Notes under the pieces: generated by a model
What the model was told of the DNA's origin: nothing
The model's database searches: none
The model's input: only the letters and a program-made list of their open reading frames with translations
Position numbers and translations under genes: made by a program
Part shown: piece by piece, positions 48,841 to 57,352 of the stretch
Numbering within the stretch: the first letter of the stretch is position 1
How the letters are laid out: every line of letters starts with the position of its first letter
Source: DASRAJ01 sp035638255
GTDB taxonomy: Bacteria; Bacteroidota; Bacteroidia; Chitinophagales; UBA10324
Reading direction: 5' to 3'
Length of the DNA stretch: 64,000 nt
Assembly: GCA_035638255.1 (NCBI GenBank)
Contig: DASRAJ010000098.1
Span: 1-64,000 of the forward strand

Positions 48841-50199
48841 TTATTCAATAAAAATTGTTTTGATGTTCGTGAATTCATGCATTCCGTATTTACTCAACTC
48901 TCTGCCGTAACCCGATTTTTTTATCCCGCCAAAGGGCAACCGCGCATCAGAGCGTACAAGTGAGTTGATAAAAACACTTCCGCTGTTGATCATTTTTGCG
49001 ATTCGCTCACCCCTGTCTAAATCCTTTGTCCAGATAGAAGCGCCGAGTCCATAACGGTTTTTGTTGGCGAGTTGAATGGCTTCATCTTCATCCTTTGCCG
49101 TGATGATTGCCGCAACCGGTCCAAACATCTCTTCATCAAATGCAGGAACACCCGGCTTCACATTGTTTAACAATGTCGGCTGATAGTTGCACCCGTTCCG
49201 ATTTCCTCCAATCAAAATTTCAGTGCCGTTTTTCAGGGAAGACTTTTCCTGCGCCTCTAATTTCTCTGCAAGGTCAACTCTTGCCATGGGAGCCATCGTA
49301 GTGGATTCATCGAGTTGATTTCCCTGCTTTAATTTTTTCGCCCCATCAATCAGCTTCTGAATAAAATCATCTTTCACTTTTTCAAGCACAATAAATCTTT
49401 TCGATGCAATGCATGACTGACCGGCATTCTGCATCCGGGATTGCAAAGCGACTTTGGATGCTTTTTCCAAATCGGCATCTTCAAGAACAATCAAAGGATC
49501 ACTGCCGCCTAATTCTAAAACGGTTTTTTTTATGTGCTTCCCTGCGAGCGACGCCACCGAAGAACCTGCAAGTTCACTTCCGGTGAGTGTTACACCCTGC
49601 ACAGCATCACTGGAAATAATTTTTTCCGTTTGGTCAATGTCAATGATCAACGATTGAAAAACATGCTGAGGAAATCCGGCTTCACGAAAAACTTTTTCTA
49701 TTTCTTTCGAGCACCGCGAAACATTGGGTGCATGCTTGAGAAGAAAAACATTTCCCGCCATGATCGTTGGCGCGGCTGCCCGTATCACCTGCCAGAAAGG
49801 AAAATTCCACGGCATAATACCGAACACAGCGCCGGTCGGTTGAAAGTCCACAAAAGATTTTTTTCCTTCAGTAGAAATCATTTCATCCCTCATAAATGCT
49901 TCACCATGTTCTGCATAATAAACACAGGTGGCAGCGCACTTTTCAATTTCTGTTTTTCCTTCCTTTAAAATTTTTCCCATTTCAAGCGCCATCGTAGTTG
50001 CGAATTCATCCTTGCGTTCCCGAAGAATACTTGCAAGCGAATTAAGGAGGTCACTGCGATGCTCGAAAGAAGTTTTCTTCCATGATGCAAAAACTGTTTC
50101 AGCATTTTGTAATGCTGCCTTGAGTTCTGATTCATTCATCAGCTTGTGTTCGCCAACAACTGACTGATCAAATGGATTTATTGATTTGAATGATTTCAT
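48841..50199 (-). CDS. NAD-dependent succinate-semialdehyde dehydrogenase (short type)
   Basis: 452 residues, the shorter bacterial form of the enzyme. Catalytic Cys in MQNAGQSCIASKRF, general-base Glu in VLELGGSDPLIVL, FGIMPWNFPFWQVIRAA and TLTGSELAGSSVA for cofactor binding. MKSFKSINPFDQSVVGE is the family N-terminus. Oxidises succinate semialdehyde or a similar aldehyde. It is a second candidate for the GABA pathway beside the paralogue at 39657-41078; the two are clearly different subfamilies. Upstream (53 bases) lies another aldehyde dehydrogenase on the same strand. Confidence 0.87.
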   Translation of the reverse strand: MKSFKSINPFDQSVVGEHKLMNESELKAALQNAETVFASWKKTSFEHRSDLLNSLASILRERKDEFATTMALEMGKILKEGKTEIEKCAATCVYYAEHGEAFMRDEMISTEGKKSFVDFQPTGAVFGIMPWNFPFWQVIRAAAPTIMAGNVFLLKHAPNVSRCSKEIEKVFREAGFPQHVFQSLIIDIDQTEKIISSDAVQGVTLTGSELAGSSVASLAGKHIKKTVLELGGSDPLIVLEDADLEKASKVALQSRMQNAGQSCIASKRFIVLEKVKDDFIQKLIDGAKKLKQGNQLDESTTMAPMARVDLAEKLEAQEKSSLKNGTEILIGGNRNGCNYQPTLLNNVKPGVPAFDEEMFGPVAAIITAKDEDEAIQLANKNRYGLGASIWTKDLDRGERIAKMINSGSVFINSLVRSDARLPFGGIKKSGYGRELSKYGMHEFTNIKTIFIE

Positions 50200-50252
50200 T
50201 TTCTGGTTCGAGCTTTCCTGTTTCCCATTTTCTAATTTCTATTTTCCCTTTC

Positions 50253-51722
50253 TTAACTATACCAAATCTCCGGTTTCGTATCGAGATTAATGTTCACCTG
50301 CTTTGTTTCGAGGTATGCTTCAATTCCATACAAACCCAATTCACGTCCGCTTCCACTTTGCTTGTAACCACCCCAGGGCATTTCATTGAATGTGGGATGA
50401 TAATAATTCACCCAAAGAATTCCACAACGCAGTTGCGATGTAACTCGATGAGCACGCGTAACTTCCTGCGTGAAAATTCCTCCTGCTAACCCATACTCCG
50501 TGTCGTTGGCAATAGCAATTGCTTCCTCTTCTGTTTTGAATTTGATGATGCTCATCACCGGGCCAAAAATTTCTTCTTTTGCATTGCGCATGCTTGATTG
50601 AACATCAGAAAAAATGGTTGGGTTCAGAAACCATCCTTTCTGCAGCGATGAATCTGAAGGACGATCACCACCGAGTAACAATTTTGCTCCCTCATCTTTT
50701 GCAATCTTAATGTAGTTCTCCACTTTGGTTCGATGCGCTTCTGAAATCAGCGGTCCCATGGTTACTCCCTCATCCATTCCATTTCCCAATTTTATTTTTT
50801 TCGCTTTCTCCACCAGACGGCTCACGAGCTCATCGTAAATAGTTTCCTGGATGAGCAGTCGTGATCCTGCAGAACAAACTTGTCCCTGGTTGGCGAAGGA
50901 TGCGAACGCACCCCAATCTGCAGCAAGATCCAGATCGCAGTCTTCAAAAAAGATTGCGGGATTTTTACCGCCGAGCTCGAGCGTAAGTTTTTTCAAACTC
51001 TTCGACGCGGCTTCCATAATTTTTTTTCCGGTTACGGTTCCTCCGGTGAAAGCGATTTTATCAATGAGCGGATGGTGCGTCATAGCATTGCCTGCAACGG
51101 GGCCGTCGCCACTGATGATGTTCACCACACCTGCTGGAAAACCTGCCTGATCTATAAGCTTTGCAAGCTCAAGTGCAGTGACGGGCGTGAGCTCAGATGG
51201 TTTCAGGATCACACAGTTTCCCGCTGCAAGCGCAGGCGCCATCTTCCAGGCACTCATGAGAAAAGGATAATTCCACGGAATGATTTGCCCGCACACACCA
51301 AGCGGTTCGCGCAACACATAACTAAATGAGTTTGCGGGAACCTGCATGGTTTCACCATGAAGTTTGGTGCATAGCCCTGCATAAAATTCAAAACAATTTG
51401 CAGTATCGCTCACGTCAAACTCCGCTTCCCGTTTTGGTTTGCCGTTGTTCTCCACTTCAAGGTGAACAATACGATCAGCATTTTCAAAGATGAGTTGTGA
51501 AAGTTTGAACAGTAATTTTCCTCGTTGTTGTGCAGTCACTTTTCTCCATTGCCCGGAATCAAAAGCGCTGCGGGCGGCTTTCGCTGCGGCATTCACATCT
51601 TCTTCCTGGCTGTCCGGGACGGTGGCAAACGATTCACCCGTTGCGGGATTGATGACCGTTTTTGTCTTTCCTGATTTTGCATCAGTAAATTTTCCGCCGA
51701 TGTACATTTGATAAGCACGCAT
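50253..51722 (-). CDS. NAD-dependent aldehyde dehydrogenase (betaine/amino-aldehyde type)
   Basis: 489 residues, ALDH superfamily. Catalytic Cys in FANQGQVCSAGSRLL, Glu in TLELGGKNPAIFFED, CGQIIPWNYPFLMSAWK and AFTGGTVTGKKIM for NAD binding, and the N-terminus YQMYIGGKFTDAKSGKTKT. This group includes betaine-aldehyde, 4-aminobutyraldehyde and aliphatic aldehyde dehydrogenases. In company with an amine oxidase, GABA-type aminotransferase and SSADH, oxidation of an amino-aldehyde from polyamine breakdown is a reasonable guess, not proven. Confidence 0.86.
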   Translation of the reverse strand: MRAYQMYIGGKFTDAKSGKTKTVINPATGESFATVPDSQEEDVNAAAKAARSAFDSGQWRKVTAQQRGKLLFKLSQLIFENADRIVHLEVENNGKPKREAEFDVSDTANCFEFYAGLCTKLHGETMQVPANSFSYVLREPLGVCGQIIPWNYPFLMSAWKMAPALAAGNCVILKPSELTPVTALELAKLIDQAGFPAGVVNIISGDGPVAGNAMTHHPLIDKIAFTGGTVTGKKIMEAASKSLKKLTLELGGKNPAIFFEDCDLDLAADWGAFASFANQGQVCSAGSRLLIQETIYDELVSRLVEKAKKIKLGNGMDEGVTMGPLISEAHRTKVENYIKIAKDEGAKLLLGGDRPSDSSLQKGWFLNPTIFSDVQSSMRNAKEEIFGPVMSIIKFKTEEEAIAIANDTEYGLAGGIFTQEVTRAHRVTSQLRCGILWVNYYHPTFNEMPWGGYKQSGSGRELGLYGIEAYLETKQVNINLDTKPEIWYS

Positions 51723-51946
51723 AGAAATGAAATTATTGTTTGAAAATTTTTGACTTGCTCAATGTTGAGATATAAAATTGAATTTATGAAAAATTCTTAA
51801 TCCATCTATCCAGGTATTACGTTTCTGCAACTTTCAACATTCCAACAATAGTTTAAGACAAGAAGTATTCAGAACCTTGACCCTCATGAAGGCAACTTGA
51901 ATTGAATCTTTATTTTTGGCCCGAAATAAAAAGGGCCCATAGCTCA

Positions 51947-51962
51947 TCCCGATGTTTCGGGA
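51947..51962. repeat. 16-bp palindrome in tRNA pseudogene D loop
   Basis: Stem TCCCGA/TCGGGA with loop TGTT, as in the stand-alone copies at 11206 and 39637. Confidence 0.75.
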
Positions 51963-51980
51963 GGTTAGAGCGTAGGACTC

Positions 51981-51996
51981 TTCCGATACATCGGAA
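51981..51996. repeat. 16-bp palindrome in tRNA pseudogene anticodon loop
   Basis: Stem TTCCGAT/ATCGGAA with a 2-base AC centre; it stands exactly where the anticodon should be. Confidence 0.75.
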
Positions 51997-52084
51997 CCGC
52001 AGGTCGAAAGATTGAGTTAGTTTTCATTGAAAAAATGAAGTGGTTACTTTTGAAAGAAACATCAATCGGGTAATTTATAATTCA

Positions 52085-52158
52085 GGGCCCATAGCTCAGT
52101 TGGTTAGAGCGTCGGACTCATAATCCGCAGGTCCCAGGTTCAAGCCCTGGTGGGCCCA
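52085..52158 (+). tRNA. tRNA with CAU anticodon (Met or Ile2)
   Basis: Acceptor GGGCCCA/TGGGCCC, canonical D loop with GG, anticodon stem CGGA/TCCG with loop CTCATAA, T arm CCAGG/CCTGG, discriminator A, no CCA. GC-rich and canonical, unlike the array tRNAs at 35-37.7 kb. The G1-C72 pair excludes an initiator. Whether it is elongator Met or lysidine-modified Ile2 cannot be decided by eye. Confidence 0.92.
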
Positions 52159-52183
52159 CTATCAAATAGGTTGTCTGAAAGGC

Positions 52184-52411
52184 CTAACAACTTAATGACA
52201 CTATCTTTGCTACAGGAAAAACAAACCACCCGAACGACAGCAGCACAGTACACTCCATGATGAACCACGCCACATGATTGCTGATCATCCAACCCCACCC
52301 GGCTGATGAGTGTCTTCCAAACGGGGCCGGGACCTTTAGTAAAATAAAAAAGATGAAAGCTCCGAGAGCCATCCATACACACGGAAGAGGCCTGTAACTT
52401 TCAAATGACAT
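52184..52411 (-). pseudogene. N-terminal fragment of a steroid 5-alpha-reductase-like protein
   Basis: 75 codons. VPAPFGRHSSAGWGWMISNH followed by VAWFIMECTVLL matches the N-terminal signature of the 3-oxo-5-alpha-steroid 4-dehydrogenase family (pattern PFGRH...GWG..I....WF.ME), a membrane protein of about 250 residues. The reading frame then ends, and the remaining two thirds, including the C-terminal NADPH-binding part, are absent; the break lies some 25 bases from the tRNA at 52085-52158. A deletion next to the tRNA is likely. Confidence 0.65.
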
Positions 52412-52470
52412 GGAGTGATTTTTTTACCGCATGAAGATTGCTACATTTATCGAACAACCAGCTCCCCCTT

Positions 52471-53109
52471 ATGATTCACAACATCATCTTCGACTACGGC
52501 GGAGTGATCATTGATCTTGATTACAACCGGACAAAAATGGAATTTGAAAAGTTCGGAGTGAAAAATTTTGATGAACATTTTTCGCAGCTCAGGCAAACGC
52601 CGCTCTTTGACCTGCTTGAGAAAGGAAAGATTTCCGAGCATGATTTCAGAGATGAAATCCGGAAGCAAACCGGTGTGCCGCTTACCGATGAACAAATTGA
52701 TTCGGCATGGAACAGCATGCTGGTGGGTATTCGTGAAGAGAAAATTCATTTCCTCACACACTTTTTTTCAGACCACAAAATATATTTGCTCAGCAATACC
52801 AATTTCATTCACCTGAAGGCGATCACTAAGTATTTGCTGCGCAATCACGGCCGTGTGAATCTTGATTACTTATTTGACCGGGTATATTATTCCTGCTCGA
52901 TGGGAATGCGGAAACCTGAACCGGAGACTTACAGAAAAGTAATTGAAGATAACTCGCTCAAGCCTCATGAGACTTTGTACATTGATGATAGCCCCCAACA
53001 CATTGAAGGTGGCAGAAGTGTGGGCTTAAAAGTAGCGCTGTATGATCCTAAGGATTCACTGGAAGAATTCGTGAACAAAATTTTGCAGCAGGAACCGAAT
53101 GCCGTTTAG
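52471..53109 (+). CDS. HAD-superfamily phosphatase (subfamily IA)
   Basis: 212 residues from the ATG at 52471, where the family N-terminus MIHNIIFDYGGVIIDLD begins; 11 extra codons upstream are unsupported. Motif I DYGGVI (nucleophile Asp; the second Asp is replaced by Gly as in many YihX-like proteins), motif II LLSNTN, motif III KPEPETYRKVIE and motif IV LYIDDSPQHIEGG are all present with a helical cap between. Expected to hydrolyse a sugar phosphate or nucleotide. It overlaps the convergent metF by 4 bases. Confidence 0.88.
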   Translation: MIHNIIFDYGGVIIDLDYNRTKMEFEKFGVKNFDEHFSQLRQTPLFDLLEKGKISEHDFRDEIRKQTGVPLTDEQIDSAWNSMLVGIREEKIHFLTHFFSDHKIYLLSNTNFIHLKAITKYLLRNHGRVNLDYLFDRVYYSCSMGMRKPEPETYRKVIEDNSLKPHETLYIDDSPQHIEGGRSVGLKVALYDPKDSLEEFVNKILQQEPNAV

Positions 53110-54059
53110 AATACATGGCTCACCACTTCCTTTACCGGGCCAGGGTTACTCATGGTGTAGAAATGCAGCAGCGGAACATTAGCTTTCACAAGTTCCCTGC
53201 ATTGCTGAATGCACCAGGCAATTCCCACCACTTTGGCATCTGCTTCTGTTTTTGTCTTTTCAACTTCGGCTGCAAATTCATTCGGGATATCAACGTGAAA
53301 CAATCGCGGAAGCGTACTGATTTGTTTTCTCGAGGTGATGGGTTTAATGCCGGGGATGATGGGCACCGTGATTCCTATTTCGCGGCACTGCTTTTCAAAT
53401 TCAAAAAATTTCTGGTTGTCGAAAAACATTTGCGTGATGATGTACTCACCGCCGGCGTCCACTTTATCTTTCAGATGCTGAAGGTCGCTTTTCATGTTGG
53501 GTGCTTCATAATGTTTTTCAGGATAGCCCGCAACGCCAATGCAAAAGTTAGTAGGAGAAACATCGGTTAGATCTTCCTCCAGAAAAATTCCTTTGTTCAT
53601 GTTCACTGCCTGCTTCACAAGGTCAATTGCATAGGAATGCCCGCCCTGCTCAGGCACGAACGTTGAATCACTTTTATGAGGGTCGCCACGAATGAGGAGG
53701 ATATTATTGATGCCGAGAAAAGCAAGATCAATCAGAGCATCTTCAGTTTCTTCAACCGTGAAACCGCCGCATACGATGTGCGGTACTGCATCCACCTTAT
53801 ATCGGTTCACAATGGCCGCGCAGATTCCGACGGTTCCGGGTCTTTTTCTCACCACTACTTTTTCAAACGTACCCTGCGAGTTTCGCTTGTAGATAAATTC
53901 AGCACCATGATAAGTGACATTGATGAATGGCGGTTTAAATTCCATTAGCGGATCGAGCGTGTCGTAAATGGATTGAATGCTCTTGCCTTTCAGCGGAGGA
54001 AGAATTTCGAAGGACACCAATGTGCTTTTGCGCTCTGAGATATACTCTGTGACTTTCAT
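53106..54059 (-). CDS. metF: Methylenetetrahydrofolate reductase
   Basis: 317 residues. Flavoenzyme that reduces 5,10-methylene-THF to 5-methyl-THF for methionine synthesis. FEILPPLKGKSIQSIYDTL, PFINVTYHGAE, PHIVCGGFTVEETEDALID and ITQMFFDNQKFFEFEKQCRE follow the family, with NILLIRGDPHK at the FAD site. A TATCTTTG promoter box stands 8 bases before the ATG. Lone gene, tail-to-tail with the HAD phosphatase gene; no metE or metH in the window. Confidence 0.94.
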   Translation of the reverse strand: MKVTEYISERKSTLVSFEILPPLKGKSIQSIYDTLDPLMEFKPPFINVTYHGAEFIYKRNSQGTFEKVVVRKRPGTVGICAAIVNRYKVDAVPHIVCGGFTVEETEDALIDLAFLGINNILLIRGDPHKSDSTFVPEQGGHSYAIDLVKQAVNMNKGIFLEEDLTDVSPTNFCIGVAGYPEKHYEAPNMKSDLQHLKDKVDAGGEYIITQMFFDNQKFFEFEKQCREIGITVPIIPGIKPITSRKQISTLPRLFHVDIPNEFAAEVEKTKTEADAKVVGIAWCIQQCRELVKANVPLLHFYTMSNPGPVKEVVSHVF

Positions 54060-54066
54060 GCGGGCG

Positions 54067-54074
54067 CAAAGATA
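54067..54074 (-). promoter_or_regulatory. Promoter -7 box of metF
   Basis: TATCTTTG (TAnnTTTG) 7 bases before the metF ATG, implying a very short 5' leader and no room for a riboswitch. Confidence 0.65.
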
Positions 54075-54080
54075 GTATGT

Positions 54081-54241
54081 CGCGATTCTCGATTCGCGTA
54101 TCGCTATTCGCGATAAGCAGAATTTTCGATTTGATTAAAAAATACTTCGCCTCAGATGAAAGGATTGGGAATTAGACATATTTAAAACGGAAGTTGACAA
54201 TACTGGGAATCGAGAATCGCGATACGCAAATCGCGAATCGA
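54081..54241. repeat. Pair of opposed gattcgcg/cgcgaatc repeats
   Basis: Two repeat blocks (54081-54115 and 54208-54241) carry the same motifs (attctcgattcgcg and cgcgaatcgag) in opposite orientation with about 90 bases between. Related sequence is at 12946-12981. Confidence 0.65.
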
Positions 54242-54247
54242 GTTTCC

Positions 54248-54634
54248 TCAGTTCATCTTGAACGGCGCGATCAACTGAAACTCGGGGATGTTCACCTTGA
54301 ATCGTTTGCCATCAGTAATGCGTTCCATCAAATAGGTGCCGTGCATTCGTCCCATCTCGGTTTTCAGATGTGAACCGGAAACATACTGGTGAGTTTTTCC
54401 GGGCTCGATCACCGGCTGCAATCCAACAACTCCTTCTCCTTCTACTTCTCTCGTGGTGCCGTTGGAATCGAATACATACCAATGACGGCGAAGAAGCTTG
54501 ATCGTTTGCTCACTCTGATTTTCAATGGAAACACGATATGCAAACATGAACTCATTGTTCAGTGGCTGCGAATATTCATCCTGGTAGAATGTCTCCACTG
54601 AAATTTTTACGCCTTCTGTGATTTTGGTTGTCAT
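54248..54634 (-). CDS. apaG: ApaG domain protein
   Basis: 128 residues, a single ApaG (fibronectin-III-like) domain. Family features: VKISVETFYQDEYSQPLNN, FAYRVSIENQSEQTIKLLRRHW, GEGVVGLQPVIEPGKTHQYVSG and MHGTYLMERI. In E. coli apaG lies beside apaH and affects Co2+/Mg2+ resistance; the biochemical role is unsettled, and related domains occur in ubiquitin-ligase adaptors and polymerase-delta-interacting proteins. Here it stands alone with no apaH or ksgA adjacent. Confidence 0.92.
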   Translation of the reverse strand: MTTKITEGVKISVETFYQDEYSQPLNNEFMFAYRVSIENQSEQTIKLLRRHWYVFDSNGTTREVEGEGVVGLQPVIEPGKTHQYVSGSHLKTEMGRMHGTYLMERITDGKRFKVNIPEFQLIAPFKMN

Positions 54635-54680
54635 CTTATTGCATATACGAAGCGAAAGTAAAAAATGTTTGACTCAATGT

Positions 54681-55031
54681 TCACTGCCGCGGGTCTTTCC
54701 AGATAAGTTTTTCATTTTTCCTTTCCGTAAAAAAATCCGTGCACTTGCCGTCCCCTTTGCCGATGATCCCGCCATCAGGCGAACAAATAAAGTTGCAATT
54801 CGAATCATACAGCTTGCTGAGCTGATCACAGCATGGCGGCTTCATGTAAAAAACTTTCTGCCCCTTATAATCATACTCATAAAATTCTGCGGAAGGATTT
54901 TGTACCGGGCGGTTTTGATAGTCGGTGATCATTTGCTGCATGCATTGCGGAATACCATCCGCCTGTTTCTTATTGCAGGTTTTTGGATCGAGCAATGTGA
55001 GCATCATACAAATTCCGAATAAAAATTTCAT
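54681..55031 (-). CDS. Small Cys-rich exported protein
   Basis: 116 residues. A short hydrophobic N-terminus (MKFLFGICMMLTLLDP) followed by Cys could be a signal or lipoprotein signal. The mature part has CNKKQ, IPQCMQQMI, KVFYMKPPCCDQLSKLYDSN, CNFICSPDGG and GKGDGKCTDFF; the CCD...LYD...GKGDGKC pattern is a small family seen in Bacteroidota. Several disulfides are likely. Function unknown. 300 bases without a gene follow it upstream (55032-55338), in which nothing was recognised. Confidence 0.7.
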   Translation of the reverse strand: MKFLFGICMMLTLLDPKTCNKKQADGIPQCMQQMITDYQNRPVQNPSAEFYEYDYKGQKVFYMKPPCCDQLSKLYDSNCNFICSPDGGIIGKGDGKCTDFFTERKNEKLIWKDPRQ

Positions 55032-55338
55032 GTGTAAATTTTAGTTGAAAGGAAAAGAAATTCCCTTCTCAAAGAAATGGAATTTCTGTGGAAGAGCAAT
55101 GAGCAATACCAGGCTAATGACAACAGGGTTATTTTCCTGGAAATACGCACTTCCAAAAATCCCTCCTCAAACCGTTTCGTGTGTAGCGGCAATCACCTCA
55201 GGAAAATGAACTCCTTAATTGATTACAGGTAATCGGAATTACGATAGTGATTCCATTGAACCTATTAGTTCTCAGCAGTGAGAAATCAGAATTATCAGAG
55301 CCACTTGCCGGACAAACAGAAACTCTTTTCACGAAAAA
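55032..55338. other. Intergenic stretch, nothing recognised
   Basis: About 300 bases between the Cys-rich protein and the Rieske gene. No ORF, tRNA, promoter box or clear hairpin was seen on either strand. Confidence 0.5.
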
Positions 55339-55752
55339 TTAAGGGGTAAAAACATGCAGTACCGTTCCGCTCAGTGAGGTTGCGTACTGAAAAAGCGGCA
55401 TAGTAGATGGGCCCACCAAAACTTTTCCCTGCAAATCATATTGGCTGCCGTGACATGGGCAGAAAATATCATTCAGTGACTCCTCATACTTCACGTTGCA
55501 GCCCTGATGAGTGCAGACCTGTGAGAGCGCGTAAAAATTTCCATCAATTGCTTTGAAAACAATTACGCCATTTATATATACATAAGCACCCGGGGTTTGA
55601 AGCACGTTGTATTGGGCATCATTGATGTCAATGGTGAAATCCTTTTGTGGAATCGAATCCGATTTTGAACAACCGGGTTGATTCAACGCCACGACTGCCA
55701 ACGCACCGGTTCCTATCAGGCGAATGAAATCTTTTCGGTTCATCAATTTCAT
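55339..55752 (-). CDS. Rieske (2Fe-2S) lipoprotein-like protein
   Basis: 137 residues. A Rieske cluster is bound by CTHQGC and CPCHGS (Cys-X-His ... Cys-X-X-His), here with the two extra disulfide Cys typical of bc-type Rieske proteins. The N-terminus (NRKDFIRLIGTGALAVVALN before GCSK) looks like an export signal with a lipobox; the RK pair is a weak twin-arginine motif. It overlaps the upstream cytochrome/propeller gene by 4 bases (ATGA), so the two are co-translated, and it probably takes part in extracytoplasmic electron transfer with it. A second Rieske gene is at 62474. Confidence 0.88.
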   Translation of the reverse strand: MKLMNRKDFIRLIGTGALAVVALNQPGCSKSDSIPQKDFTIDINDAQYNVLQTPGAYVYINGVIVFKAIDGNFYALSQVCTHQGCNVKYEESLNDIFCPCHGSQYDLQGKVLVGPSTMPLFQYATSLSGTVLHVFTP

Positions 55753-57233
55753 TTTCTCACCGTAACAGAATATGGATACACACTCACTTCGGTTCTGTAA
55801 TTGGGGATAAACTCGAGAGTACCAAGATCAATTAATTTCAAAAAACCATTTCTTCCGCCGCAATTGGAAACATGATGCGGTGCAGGACCGGTGCCGTCAT
55901 AATTTAAGCTCGCAATAACAACATATCCTTCAGTATCCATGACGCCAATACCATGGGGTTCATATAAGCCGTCCTGTAATTTCTTTATTACCTGCAAAGT
56001 ATTCAGATCAATAACATCTACTTCCCCTATTGTCTTAGGTTCACTGCTTGGTTCATACTCGCACGTGACAAAAAGCTCGTTGTGATCTTTAGATATTCCC
56101 ATCTCAAGAGGAGTCTTACCCACCGCAATTGCAGCTATCAACGTATCCGATGTTGCATCCATAACATACACTGCGTTTGCAGACTGGCAAGTGACAAAAT
56201 ATTTTGACTCATCGGGAGCAAGCATTATCTCGTGCGGATCATAGTGTCCTTCAATGTTGTTCCAAGATAATCCGTCAAGAGTTATTTTCTCATAAGAAGC
56301 AAAAAAAGGATTAGTGACATCAAATTTATAAATGTAATTGCCGGTTTGCGAAGTCACATATAAAGTAGTGCCTGTTGAATTGATACAGCTCCCATGCGTA
56401 AAAGCCAACCCCTTATACTGTGTTATAAAAGACATTGTCTCTAAATTCACAACAGCAATTTTTGAATCACTTTCCCAATCCACCACAAAACCAATTTTGC
56501 CATCCGGTGTGATTGAAATGGTGCTCCATTGTCCGGTAGGTTGATAGGTAGCACTGCCATCTCCCAATGGTATATCTCCGATATGCGAATCATCAATGGC
56601 GCTGAATTTTTGCAGAACAGTTCCTGCATATAGCACAGCATACCAATATTGCCCGTCAGGAGATATTTTGATTTGATGCGGTACATCAGGTGCTGCAGGG
56701 CTTTGCCCGACATCAATACAACGCATGCACAATTTTGTATCCGCATCAAAAACACTTACAAAATCACAACCCTGATTGCTCACGTAAAATTTTTTTCGAT
56801 CAGGATTACCGGAGAAAGGAACTACGCCATCTTTATTGGGTGCGCCCGCCGCCATCCAATTATTTAGCGTCTGCCATTCAGTTTTACTGAGAGGGTTTGA
56901 CAAGTAAGGCATTGTGGGTGTTAATACCGGTCCCCAGGAAGTATCCGTGTTCGTGAAGTACATCAGCCAGCTTTGATCGGGGCGATAAGCGATGGCAACC
57001 GCTCCACCATTTCCTCCGTCAAATAATTGATTCCACGTTTGCATTGCCAGTCCCCCCGTAGCGGCCCTTGCTGATGTTGTGTGGCAGCCCGTGGTACTGC
57101 ACTTATTGTTTACAATTACTGATACATCGGAAGGAAAACCTGAAGCAAGATCTGCTTTTGCAACTTCAAGCGCTTTATCCTTGGTGCAACTCCAGGAAAG
57201 TAGCAGGAAGAAAACGAAATAATATTTTTTCAC
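55749..57233 (-). CDS. Cytochrome c domain + YncE-like beta-propeller lipoprotein
   Basis: 494 residues. Lipoprotein signal MKKYYFVFFLLLSWSC. Residues about 35-130 are a c-type heme domain: NKCSTTGCH (CX4CH, a variant of CXXCH) with a possible distal Met in TPTMPYLSNPLS, as in planctomycete-type cytochrome c domains. The rest is a YVTN/YncE-type beta-propeller (KKFYVSNQGCDFVSVFDADT, ISPDGQYWYAVLYAG, VTCQSANAVYVMDATSDTLI, GISKDHNELFVTCEY). Partnered with the overlapping Rieske gene, an outer-face redox protein is likely. CX4CH sites need a suitable heme lyase, so heme attachment is inferred. Confidence 0.8.
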   Translation of the reverse strand: MKKYYFVFFLLLSWSCTKDKALEVAKADLASGFPSDVSVIVNNKCSTTGCHTTSARAATGGLAMQTWNQLFDGGNGGAVAIAYRPDQSWLMYFTNTDTSWGPVLTPTMPYLSNPLSKTEWQTLNNWMAAGAPNKDGVVPFSGNPDRKKFYVSNQGCDFVSVFDADTKLCMRCIDVGQSPAAPDVPHQIKISPDGQYWYAVLYAGTVLQKFSAIDDSHIGDIPLGDGSATYQPTGQWSTISITPDGKIGFVVDWESDSKIAVVNLETMSFITQYKGLAFTHGSCINSTGTTLYVTSQTGNYIYKFDVTNPFFASYEKITLDGLSWNNIEGHYDPHEIMLAPDESKYFVTCQSANAVYVMDATSDTLIAAIAVGKTPLEMGISKDHNELFVTCEYEPSSEPKTIGEVDVIDLNTLQVIKKLQDGLYEPHGIGVMDTEGYVVIASLNYDGTGPAPHHVSNCGGRNGFLKLIDLGTLEFIPNYRTEVSVYPYSVTVRK

Positions 57234-57352
57234 GAGAGAAAATTTGAAATGAAATCAAACTAAAACTTAGCCATCAGATGACTCTTGAACCGAAGAACAA
57301 ACTTCGAGGCATTAAGTCATCCGATGACTTTCAGATGTCGCGTTCTTTATTA

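Larger units (their letters stand above)
51933..52005 (+). pseudogene. tRNA pseudogene with palindromes in two loops
   Basis: The 5' half copies the intact CAU tRNA 150 bases downstream (GGGCCCATAGCTCA, GGTTAGAGCGT, CCGCAGGTC). A 16-base palindrome (TCCCGA/TCGGGA, 51947-51962) replaces the start of the D loop and another (TTCCGAT/ATCGGAA, 51981-51996) replaces the anticodon loop. The T arm and 3' acceptor strand are missing. Confidence 0.8.

Noticed and set aside
54000..54100. SAM or cobalamin riboswitch before metF
   Set aside because: The promoter box is 7 bases from the start codon, leaving no room for a riboswitch in the transcript.
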